From: Platerodrilus igneus
Lineage: Eukaryota; Arthropoda; Insecta; Coleoptera; Lycidae
Direction: 5' to 3'
DNA length: 64,000 nucleotides
Assembly (NCBI GenBank): GCA_036346225.1
Contig: JARFIW010000115.1
Coordinates: forward strand, 372,001-436,000
Below are positions 21,767 through 32,100 of the stretch, in pieces; positions within the stretch are counted from its first letter, which is position 1, and each line of letters opens with the position of its first letter. The translations under genes were made by a program, and so were the position numbers. The notes under the pieces were generated by a model, which was given only the letters and a program-made list of their open reading frames with translations, was not told the DNA's origin and did not search any database.

Positions 21767-22402
21767 TTTTAAAATAAAATTTGGTAGAGCCAAAAGGCAC
21801 AACAGTGCACGAGAAGCCTGGTAACTTTCGTCTTGCGCTATTCTTAAGTTATCTCTAAGAAGTTTGGTGACTTTCTTAAAGAGAGTACGAAAAGAAGTGT
21901 TTTGCTCTAGCTCTTTTTATACTGGGGGTCTGTTTGTATTGTACATTCGAACGGATTTATTTTGTATTATGAGGGGTGTTGGACGAGTACGTTATTAAGT
22001 AAAAGGTTTTTAACGCGTGCGTGGTGCATGCTTGCTAGAGTATGGTTGGTTGCATACTCCTCGTTTTTACAAAATGACGTTTTTACAAAAATCCGGCGAT
22101 TAAAAGATTGCTAATATAACACGTTAGGGGTTGTTAAGCTACGTATTTTTATAAAACGTCAGGTGGGGTATACCGTTTTTTAGTTTTACGCTCTTGGATA
22201 GTGTGCTCATAACCATTATTCGCAAGGTTCTTTTTAACTACATTCTGGATGAAAATAGCGAAGTGTCCCTAATTCCCTATTCTACGTCGTATCAAATGCC
22301 TTTGCTAGATTAACGCAGTGCTGTCGCAGTGCAAAACGTTTCTGTACAACGGACTCTTTAGAGCCAATTGGTCGGTATTGAGTGTTTGCGGAACTCTACT
22401 TA
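21767..22402. other. Unassigned AT-rich sequence
   Basis: No ORF, RNA gene or clear repeat recognised. Confidence 0.4.
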
Positions 22403-22651
22403 CCATAGGAAGAGCAAGTTTTTCTTTTCTATTACCCACATGAGGCGTTTATTCACAATTTTCTCTAGAACTTTTGTATGCAACCGGTGACCCGTGTGGT
22501 TGGTGGTGGTTACCCATCGGACGCGTCCACAGGTGGCGAATAGGGGAGGCCCTGTGTTACCGCTCGAGCAATCGACACTGCCATCGGGCTTTGTGGAAGA
22601 ATAAGCCTTGTACTCATGCGGATCCACAGCGTTGAGTAGCCTAAAAACCAC
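22403..22651 (-). mobile_element. Jockey-like LINE reverse transcriptase fragment
   Basis: The - strand frame ends with VLEKIVNKRLMWVIEKKNLL at 22410-22471. This is the RT motif that in Jockey-type LINEs follows YRPISLTSCLGK and precedes the SxxQxGFR box. Only this short piece is recognisable; the upstream part of the frame is not clearly homologous. A small relic. Confidence 0.6.
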
Positions 22652-23117
22652 AACATGCGGAGGAACAAATGTACATTAGTGCGAACTAAACCTTGCACGA
22701 TCATGCTTAAGCTAATCCTTCATCACGGACCAAACTACCAAAAACTTTACTGCTGCTTCGGCAGGCCGCAGTCTTGCATAGGTTAATGCCACCATGTGTT
22801 TGCGCTGTGCAAGAGGATGTATCCTCGGATACCCCTCCAGATATGTTGCAGCTCCTCCGGAACTGCCACAACACCAACACCAACAGTAGCTCCAATCCGA
22901 GGTAAAGGACCAGCCAGAAGAGTGACAACAAGGGTGCCCATAAAAGAAGCGTATCAATGGGACTGAACAGAAAGGGAAAGGCTGGCCCGGAGGCGCAGAC
23001 TGCTAGCCCTTCGGTTAACCTACTCCTGGCACTACCTGCCGTCCATTGAACAACCTCCACCTCCACACCAATTACTTCCACCTCAAGGCCTGCAGAGCCC
23101 ATGACGACGGTAAGCGA

Positions 23118-23426
23118 GAAGAAGCTGCTTCGTGGCGAAGTTGGTATGCGTGTGATTACTACGCCCAAGGTTCCGGGTTTGAATCCCGACATGATCCGCT
23201 AGGAAAAATGTTAGGCGAGCATTTTTCACAAAAATACGCCATCGTTCGGATCAGAGGTAAACTGGAAGTCCTGTGTGTGAGTGTTGTCCCGCACGTTAAA
23301 GATCCTTATCTTGCTTGAAACAGCAATGGTTCTGCAAAGTTCAAAAGTTTTCAGCTAAAAGAAACTCGCTTTCTGGCTAATGTATTACGTTCGGGTGAAG
23401 CATTGTAAAATCACATGTAGGGTAAG
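23118..23426 (+). mobile_element. tRNA-derived SINE copy
   Basis: The head resembles a tRNA: an A-box-like TGGCGAAGTTGG at 23133-23144 and a B-box-like GGTTTGAATCCC at ~23177-23188, with a GCGT...ACGC stem between them. The body includes AAAAATGTTAGGCGAGCATTTTTCAC, itself an inverted repeat, and CGCACGTTAAAGATCC, a core motif found in many invertebrate SINEs. The tail is ACGTTCGGGTGAAGCATTG, then AAAATCACATGTAGGGT. Reverse-strand relatives lie at 30700-34915. The tRNA fold is too imperfect for a functional tRNA gene. Confidence 0.75.
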
Positions 23427-23908
23427 CAAGAAGAGAGGCTAGACCGCGGAAGAGAAACTCCACTCAGACTGTCTGGGACGGTGACGGAGAGGCAGTCGCA
23501 AGACACCTCCACGTAGCCGCGATTGACGGGAACAAACTTTGGGGCAAAATCATCAAGACTTTGACACTAAGTGCATGTGCTATATCGTAACAGAGTGCTG
23601 ACACCCCGTACCAGGTAGAGCCCCATTACCTGGTACATTCGAGTACCCATCGTGTCGTTAATCGTGTCATTTACAATTGAGGGAAGCGATTCTTAGTACA
23701 CCTAAGAGATCCCCGCAAATATTAATAACATTGATCCGTTCGTAACCACCATCCACCACACTTGATAGTGCATCCTATTGAAAAGAGATCGAGGTCTACT
23801 CGCTTAGATCAGACAAACTGGAAACAGGGTACAGCTCTTCACTACAAACTACGTCGTGGATAATCAGAGGCTGCATATTGCGCTTAACACATTCCTAATC
23901 TGACGATC
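23427..23908. other. Flank of the LTR-type relic, possible untranslated leader
   Basis: No gene seen. A short inverted pair ACCAGGTA / TACCTGGT lies at ~23609-23637. It may be the leader or LTR of the retroelement that follows, but no matching second LTR was found near 27660. Confidence 0.35.
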
Positions 23909-25350
23909 TTGCCTTTTGAAAAATTGAAGATAGCCGCCTTCGCTGTCAGTTACCCTAAGAACCTGGAAAAAGTGGCGTCTAACGTGATTGGACCGTCTTC
24001 ACAGAAGATTTTGCAAACAGCGCGCTTGCAAGAACCATCATCATGCCCAAGACGTCCAGCCGGACACCAACCAGCAGCGTCCAACCTAGGAGGTCACTCA
24101 ACCACTAACAGTTCTAGGACTGCAACAACTCAGTGGCGCTTAACAAACACAACCAACCGACAAAAAGGTCACAATCAAGACAATCGTCACCACGTCACCA
24201 CAGCCACCTCCGAAGCAGAAAAACCGACATTCTTTGGCACTCTTCTGGAAAATCTCGCAGAATTCCTTAAACAGATGGAAGCGATGAATGCGGATGTACC
24301 TACAACGACCGCTCAATTCCGAGGTCAAGCAGCCAGCTAGAAGGAAGCATACGCCATGTTCCAACTCACCTACAATGAATTCAAAAAGTTCTTCCTGGAC
24401 TTGTACTAAGATCCAACCATTAGAGCCAAAATAACCTCCGATTACTATGGACAGAAGCAAATGCTGTCTCAACCAGTGGCCGCTTTCCTTGGCACGAAGG
24501 TACAACAAGCCCGCCGCCTAAAACTAGGCACCAACCGAGACATACAACTGTTCACGGACCTCCTCCTCCTGCCGACACTGAGGACCCCAATTCAGTGTCA
24601 CATGCCGACGACATTATAGGTAATGGTCACCCGCTTCACAAAAATCAAAGAAAACGTGAAAGAAGCAGCAAAGGGGACAACCATCCCCAAGCCAGCAACC
24701 AGATTTCCACGAACAACGGAGCAGCTACCAAGGTGCGCATTCTGTCCACAACGACATTGGCACCGGGACTGCCCAACCAAGGCCTCGGGAAACGACGCAC
24801 CGGCCAAGCCGCGCCAACACACAGCCCGGTCGGGCGAAACGAAGTGGCGCTGTTAAACATCACCCACGATAATCCACTTCCAAGGATTCATGTCACCATA
24901 CAGAAGACAAAATTTGATGCATTACTAGATACAGGAGCATCGACGAGCATGATTAGGGAAGATCGAATACCCACAGGTTCACGGGGAAAACCCTATCATG
25001 CCTTCGCCTGTCTAGCCGAAGCAGTGACAGAAATGGCGATCAAAGGCAAGTTCCGCACGCCATTCATCCTTGGAGAAGTGACGGACCACGAAACCTTTTT
25101 GGTAGTAGCAAACCTCGCTGAGGATATCATTCTGGGTGAATCTTAGCCACAACGCCAGAAAGTGGCGATGAATTACGAACAAGGCTCCATACATTTCGGA
25201 GCACATAACCGCAAGACGCTGTACTGGAACTTAACATACAGACCAAGAGCTAACCACACAGCTCGTGTTGTTCTGCCCAATTTTGTGCAAGGCGCACAAC
25301 CAGAAAGGCATACCTGTAGACAAATGTTCCAAGAAGAGGTACACTTTTAA
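23909..25350 (+). pseudogene. LTR-type retroelement gag and protease relic
   Basis: Frame 23909-24340 resembles the linker and basic part of a gag. Frame 24623-24856 has a zinc-knuckle-like CAFCPQRHWHRDC. Frame 24595-25146 has a retropepsin: FDALLDTGASTSMI (active-site DTGA) and later AEDIILGES, the ILG flap-side motif. One stop (25144-25146) interrupts this frame, which then continues open to 25350 into the first copy of the tandem repeat. No RT, RNase H or integrase was found in the window. The family is retroviral-type protease (Ty3/gypsy-like, inference); the copy is truncated and frame-broken. Confidence 0.75.
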
Positions 25351-27655
25351 ATACAACTCCCTCACCAAGCAGCAGACGCCGCCACACAACGGTGACGCCC
25401 GTTGCCGCCTACAAACCACCCACGCCAACTGCAACTAACCAGTTCACAGACGAATACTTGCCCAACAGCCTTCGGGAAGGATTCCAACCAGTGATCGATG
25501 GGTCACCTCAGCCAACTGCCGCAACCGGCACCAACCTGTTATCACTGGACACCGAGAAATGCAAACCACGAGCTAGCCACAAAGCCCGTGTCGTTCTGCC
25601 CAATTTTGTGCAAGGCGCACAACCAAAAAAGCATACCTGTGGACAGATGTCTCAAGAAGGGGCATCCTATCAAACACAACTCCCCCACCAAGCAGCACAC
25701 AATCATGGAAAGGTCCAACGCCGCCACACAACGGTGACGCCCGTTGCCGCCAACAAACCACCCATGCGAATTGCAACTAACCAGGTCGCAGACGAATTCT
25801 TGCCCAACATCCTTCGGAAAGGATTCCAAACAGTGATCGATGGGTCAGCACAGCCAACTGCCGCAGCCGTCACAAACCTGTTATCACTGGACACCTAAAA
25901 ATGCAGACAATGAGCTAACCACACAGCCCGTGTCGTTCTTCTCAATTTTGTGCAAGGCGCACAACCAGAAAGGCATATCTGTGGACAGATGTCCCAAGAA
26001 GAGGTACCCTTTCTAATACAACTCCCCCACCAAGAATCAAACGAACATGGAAAGGTCCAACGCCACCACACAACGGTGACGCCCGTTGCCACCAACAAAC
26101 CACCCACGCCAACTGCAACTAACCAGTTCGCAGACAAATTCTTGCCCAACAGCCTTCGGGAAAGGATTCCAACCAGTGATCGATGGCTCAGCAGAGCCAA
26201 CTGCCGCAGCCGGCACTAACCTGTTATCACTCGAAAAATGCAGACCACGAGGTAACCACACAGCCCGTGTCGTTCTGCCCAATTATGTGCAAGGCGCCAA
26301 ACAACTCCCCACCAAGCATCAGACGACCATGAAAAGGTCCAACGCCGCCACACAACGGTGACGCCCCTTACCGTCAACAAACCACTCACGCCAACTGCAA
26401 CTAACCAGTTCGCAGACGAATTCTTGCCCAACAGCCTTCGGGAAGGATTCCAACCAGTGATCTTTGGGTCAGCACAGCCAGCTGCCGCAGCCGACACCAA
26501 CCTGTTATCACTGGACACCGAAAAATACAGACCACGAGCTAACCACACAGGTCGTGCCGTTCTGCCCAATTATGTGCAAGGCATACCTGTGGACAGATTT
26601 TTTAAGAAATGGTACCCTTTTAAACACAACTTCCCCACCAAGCAGCAAACGACCATGGAAAGGTCCAACGCCGCCACACAACGGTGACGCCCGTTGCCGC
26701 CAACAAACAACCGACGATAACTGCAACTAACCAGTTCGCCGACGAATTCTTGCCCAACAGCCTTCGGGAAGGATTCCAACCAGTGATCGATAAGTCATCA
26801 CAGCAACCTGCCGCAACCGGCACCAACCTGTTATCACTGGACACCGAAAAATGCAGACCACGAGCTAACCTATCAGCCCGTGTCGTTTTGCCCAACTATG
26901 TGCAAGGCATACCTGTGGACAGATTTTTCAAGAAAGGGTACCCTTTTAAACACACCTTCCCCACCAAGCAGCAGACGACCATGGAAAGGTCCAACGCCGC
27001 CACACAACGGTGACGCCCGTTGCCGCCAACAAACAACCGACGCCAACTGCAACTAACCAGTTCGCAGACGAATGCTTACCCAATAGCCTTCGGGAAGGAT
27101 TCCAACCAGTGATCGATGAGTCATTACAGCAACCTGCCGCAACCGGCGCCAACCTGTTATCACTGGACACCGAAAAATACAGACCACGAGCTAACGACAC
27201 AGCCCGTGTCGTTCTGCCCAATTATGTGGAAGGCGCACAACCAGGAAAGCATACCTGTGGACAAATGTCCCAAGAAGAAGAGGTATCTTCTCAAACATAA
27301 CTTCCCCACCAAGCAGCAGACGACTATGGAAAGGTCCAACGCCGCCACGCAACGGTGACGCCCGTTGCCGCCAACAAACCACTCACGTCAATTGCAACTA
27401 ATCAGTTCGCAGACGATTTCTTGCCCAACAGCCTTCGGGAAGGATTCCTACCAGTGATTGATGGTTCAGCACAGCCAACTGCCGCAGCCGGCACCAACCT
27501 GTTATCACTGGACAACGAAAAATGCAGACTACGAGCTAACCACACAGCCCGTGTCGTTCTGTCCAATTATGTGCAAGGCGCACAACCAGAAAGGCATACC
27601 TGTGGATGGATGTCCCGAGAACAGATACCCTTTCGATCACAGACGGAATCCTAGC
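25240..27655 (+). repeat. Coding-like tandem repeat, ~342 bp x ~7
   Basis: GTGACGCCCGTTGCC recurs at 25392, 25734, 26076, 26358, 26684, 27010 and 27355, i.e. steps of 342, 342, 282, 326, 326 and 345. Four of the six steps are multiples of three. The 326-bp units have lost about 16 bp around CAAGGC(GCACAACCAG). Each unit is almost fully open in one frame, coding for blocks such as ARVVLPNYVQGAQPERHTCG, TPVAANKPPTPTATNQFADE and LPNSLREGFQPVIDGSAQPT. The first part-copy is in frame with the upstream protease after its stop. It looks like expansion of the protease-RT linker of the retroelement; a real repeat protein is less likely. Confidence 0.85.
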
Positions 27656-28226
27656 GTACTTCCTGATAGGAAAGATGCTGAAAGGTGCAGCTTTGTGTGC
27701 GTATAGGTATAAGGGAGCACGTATGCGTGTTTTGAGATTGGAAAGTAAAGTGTAGTGTGCGTGTGCGTGCTCTGAGTAGGTCGTTTTGGTTTTCCTGCAA
27801 TTCACCTGTGACGCGAAAATAAAAGTAAGTAGTTTCACACGTTCAGAGAGGTCAAAATGCTTTATCCGTAGTTTTGCTTGAAGATAAACTGTAACTTTTC
27901 ACCTGCACACGTCCCCTAACATCAATGATGAATATTTTTTGTCGCCGTGTTCTAGTTACCTACTGTAGTCCATTCGCTGACGTCACAATTGAATATAATA
28001 CCACATTGCCAATGTTAGCTTAAATCATAATATATTTAATGAAAGATATAGGAATATTCCCATTGGCAAGAAGAATTGGTGGCAACTCCGTACAAAACTG
28101 CCAACCTTTATTTTGTTAAATGACAGTATTCTGCAAGTCAAAATTTAGGTATTTATTTGCATACAGTTGCCAACACTTAATGCATTGACGTCATCCTAAA
28201 GTTAATTTGAATGGACTATATCAGTA
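27656..28226. other. Intergenic, no gene seen
   Basis: A GTGTGCGTGTGCGTG stretch lies near 27750. 27960-28220 has several TGACGTCA-like sites (27979, 28187). No ORF of note. Confidence 0.4.
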
Positions 28227-28229
28227 TAA

Positions 28230-28642
28230 AGCTACATTTCCAACCACTTTCACTTTGAAGTGGAATTCAACTTTTTATGTTTGCGTCCACATTTCCTTGC
28301 GTTACTGTTTCCAATGCTAATTTGACGTGAACGTAATTCCACTTTCAAGTCGAATTGATGCAAGCAGCTTACATACAGCAAGCAACAAGTCAATTTTGAG
28401 GTTAAAGTGCGTTATTTTACCGCGGGCTTTTTTTTTCGAAAGAAATAAACAACTTAAATGAAGAGTTATTTTTAAAATTAATTGTAAACAACAATTGCAG
28501 TAATACCAGCTAACAAAATATTATTATCCATAACTAATTTTAAAACATAACCTACAAATTGACATTCGTTGGAAACAACAATCTAGGTCGTTTATTAAAA
28601 TTCCAATTCCACTTCAAAGTGGAAGTGATTGGAAATGTAGCT
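28230..28642. mobile_element. MITE with 38-bp terminal inverted repeats, PIF/Harbinger-like
   Basis: The terminal inverted repeats are 28230-28267 (AGCTACATTTCCAACCACTT onward, through CACTTTGAAGTGGAATT) and 28605-28642, with two mismatches between arms. TAA directly flanks both ends (28227-28229 and 28643-28645), a TWA-type 3-bp TSD as in PIF/Harbinger. At 413 bp with no ORF it is non-autonomous. Each arm also contains the short palindrome CACTTTGAAGTG. Confidence 0.85.
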
Positions 28643-28779
28643 TAATAATAGTAATAATAACACAGCTGGATCGAAAGTTCCAAAATGTATAATAACTAAC
28701 TGCCCAGCAGCCGCAGCTTACGTGTATCTACAAAAGCAGCAAAAATCTGAGAAGATTAGGGAAAATAATAATAATAAAA

Positions 28780-28872
28780 GTCCCAGGGAAATAAATGTGT
28801 GGGTTAGCTCCGAATATGAAATGGAGGTACGCGTCTAACCAGTTCCAAGACTGAAGACAACGCTGATGAATA
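28780..28872 (+). mobile_element. RTE 3'-end fragment, sense
   Basis: CAGGGAAATAAATGTGTGGG, GGAGGTACGCGTCTAACC, AGTTCCAAGACTGAAGAC and a GCTGATGA tail match the RTE end at 9672-9768. 5'-truncated copy about 300 bp before the kinesin start. Confidence 0.8.
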
Positions 28873-29174
28873 GAAGTCTTAATTTGAACAAATTGAAAGA
28901 GATTCCAAATCGTCTGTAACACAAACTTCCATTCCCAAAGCACCCTACTCGTAAATCCAACATCTCAACGCAAGTCGTATTTTGATTGGCTGTTTGTCGT
29001 GCTCGTGGATAATAATTAAAACACAACAGGTTAGCCTACGTAGCCGTTAGGCCGCCTATACTTCTCTCCCTTAACCTTCATCTGTCAACTATCAAACAAT
29101 CCGTTACAAAAGTTCGTTACGACTTCGTTTGCGCTAGATTTCTGTATTTTAAAGCTACAAAGTCAATAAACACG

Positions 29175-32100
29175 ATGAGTGATGATCCACTAGATAACGA
29201 AAATGATGAAAAAGACATGCAATGCGATAACCAACCGCCACAAGATCCCGTACAGGTCTTCTGCCGCCTACGACCAATACCTGAAGAAGCCGAACTGACC
29301 AATATTAAGTTACTCTCACCTACAACCCTTTCGCTAGTGACCGAATCAAAAGTATCCCGTAAAGAATGCAACTACGTATTCAGCCATATCTTCACATCGT
29401 ACTCAAGCCAACGCGAAGTCTTCGAACATGTCACCCTTGCACTTCTCGAAGATTTAATCCAAGGTAAAAATGGTATTTTATTCACGTATGGCGTCACAGG
29501 GTCGGGAAAGACTTATACACTAAGTGGTGATCAGTCGACACCCGGGGTGATGCCACGCAGCATCGATACTATTTTCAACAGCATCGGTGAACAACAGACA
29601 CAGAAATTTTTGGTTAAAACTGATCGTTTGAACGGGTTTGAGGTGCAGACTGATAACGATGCGCTTGGTGATCGGCTAGTCGATGCCAAGTCTAGCAAGC
29701 GGCTTCGTACTTGTAAAAGCCGCACTTTTTATGTAAACGACGGCACTAAGTTAAACAGCGTTAACCCCAACAGCTTGTACACAGTCTTCATAAGCTACGT
29801 AGAAATCTACAACAACACGATCTACGATTTACTGGATGAATCGACCGGTAAGGTATTACAAGCTAAGATCATCCGCGAAGACTGGCAGAAAAACATGTAC
29901 GTCAATGGCGTTGTCGAGCTCGAGGTGAAATCGTCAGCCGAAGCTTTCGAATTATTCTTCCTAGGACAAAAACGCAAGCGAATGGCTCAAACGACCCTCA
30001 ATACCGAATCGAGTCGTAGCCATTCTGTGTTTAATATACGAATCGTGCAGCTCGAGAAAGGAAACTTGTTAAAAGTAGGACAGTTGAGCCTTGTCGATTT
30101 GGCAGGGTCTGAGAGGTGTAGCCGAGCGCAAACTACCGGTTTACGACTGAAAGAAGCGAGCAGTATTAATAATTCTTTAATGTCGTTGCGTACTTGTTTA
30201 CAAATTCTACGCGAGAATCAGTTAAATGCTGGGAATAAATTGGTTCCGTATCGTGACAGTCGCTTGACGTTGCTGTTTAAGAGTTATTTCGAGGGCGAAG
30301 GACAAGTTCGTATGATTGTATGTGTCAACCCGTCGGATAGAGATTCAGAGGAGAATTTACAAGTAAGTATGTCGTCGAAAGTCTAATGTTTTGCTCTTAC
30401 CCCTAAGCTTTATTTAATATATTGCAGCGTGATTGTAAAAAAATTTGGTCGAAACTTAGGATTTTATTACAGGTACATCGTCAGTATGTATGAATCTTAC
30501 GAAGGTGAGTATTTATGCAAGTAACTTTGCTAATTTAATGCTTTATACATAAATCGCACGTCGAAAACGTTGCGATTTGAATAAATTTCTCGTCCAACGT
30601 GTTGAGATTTCCATAGATCGCGGTTCAGATCTCAAACGTTATTTTAATAAAGGTTTACGCATATTTCTTATCTGAAACGTTGAGCTTCGAATCTACATTT
30701 GCTTTCCCAATGCTCCAACCAAAGGTACTTCATTGGCCAGGAAGCGATTTTCCTTTACGTGATTTTTTTGTCGAAACGTCAACGTACGTGACAACTTACA
30801 CACGGGTTCTACATATTACCTCTCAACCGAACAGGGTTTATTTTTGTGAAAAATGCTCGCCTAACATTTTTCAAGCGGTCCGTGTCGGGAATCGAAGTCG
30901 GTCGCTTGGGATCAAACCTGTCTGATCTACGGAGCGGTTGGCGTTAGCTGATTATCTTTCTCTTTTCCTGACAGCATGCCACTTGCACGACCTTTGCAAG
31001 GTGTACGTACTCGTGCAAGATCTGGATCTGGTGCAAGGATGTCAGAAATGGTTGGCAACTTCTCACAACTGAGGGAGGCTGCTCACCTTGCAGTTGTCCA
31101 GGTGGGACTGCTATATTCGCTATTGAAAGCGGCATAGATTTTGAGGTAATTGGAAGACAGAGATCGTCTAAAGGCGTTTGCATGTGCAGAACCCAGGACG
31201 GACACACGTAGGTGGTGCATTTTCCACATCGCAATTAAAGACCAACCTCAACTTCAATGGGGGCTGGTAGCTTTTAGCATTGGTAAAGACACAGCGAATG
31301 TAATTACTTGTAAGGGAGGCAAGCTGCACTGGAAGCTCATTTCACTAAGTTTAAGAATTCCCAAACTACAACCTTTTGCAGAGGACTACATTTGATTTTC
31401 CAATGCTCCACCCGTAGATTGGCAAAGAAACGAATTCTTTCTTACCTGCAAATTTAATTTTGCCAGACCCTGGCTGTTCTAAGCAATGTAGGGATCTTTA
31501 ACGCGCATGACAGCACTTGCAGACAGGACGTACATATTACCTGTCATCCGAACGAGGTCATATTTTGTGAAAAATGCTTGTGTAAAGCGGTCCGTGTCGT
31601 CGAATTGAAACCGGTAGCTTGGGATTAGCAGCCATATGCAAACATGTCCGTTCTACGGAGCAGCCTGCTTTAGATCTTTTCCCAACGACAGCATCTCCAT
31701 CCCCTGACCTTTAGGAGGTGTGCATACTCGGGCAAGATTTTCTGGATCTGGTGCAAGGATATCAAAAGTGATTGGCAACTTCTCACAACCGTGGGAGTCT
31801 GCTCGCCTTGCAGTTGTCCAGGTAGGACTGCTACATGCATTTGCTATTGAAAGCGGAATTATAGATTCTGAGGCATCTTCTAAAGGTGTTTGCGTGTGCA
31901 GAGCCCTTGGACTGACGCGTGTAGATGGTGCATTTTCCACATCGTAAGTAGAGATCAACCTCAACCTCAATGGAGACTGGTAGCTTTTGGCATTGGGGAA
32001 GACACAGGGGATGTAATTACTTGTAAGGGACAAAGCTGCACTGGAAGCTCATTTCACTAAGTTTAAGAATTCACAAACTACAACCTTTTGCAGAGGGACT

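Noticed and set aside
22707..23192. 161-codon - strand frame with a hydrophobic stretch (possible membrane protein)
   Set aside because: Spans the antisense of the SINE head and low-complexity repeats; no homology recognised.
23127..23200. A tRNA gene
   Set aside because: A- and B-box-like motifs are present, but the acceptor and D stems do not pair well and the sequence runs into a SINE body.
25392..27358. Operon-like chain of small genes overlapping by GTGA
   Set aside because: The overlaps come from the repeat unit itself; the apparent start is GTG and the organism is a eukaryote.
29117..29371. 84-codon - strand frame over the kinesin start
   Set aside because: Antisense shadow of the kinesin N-terminus.
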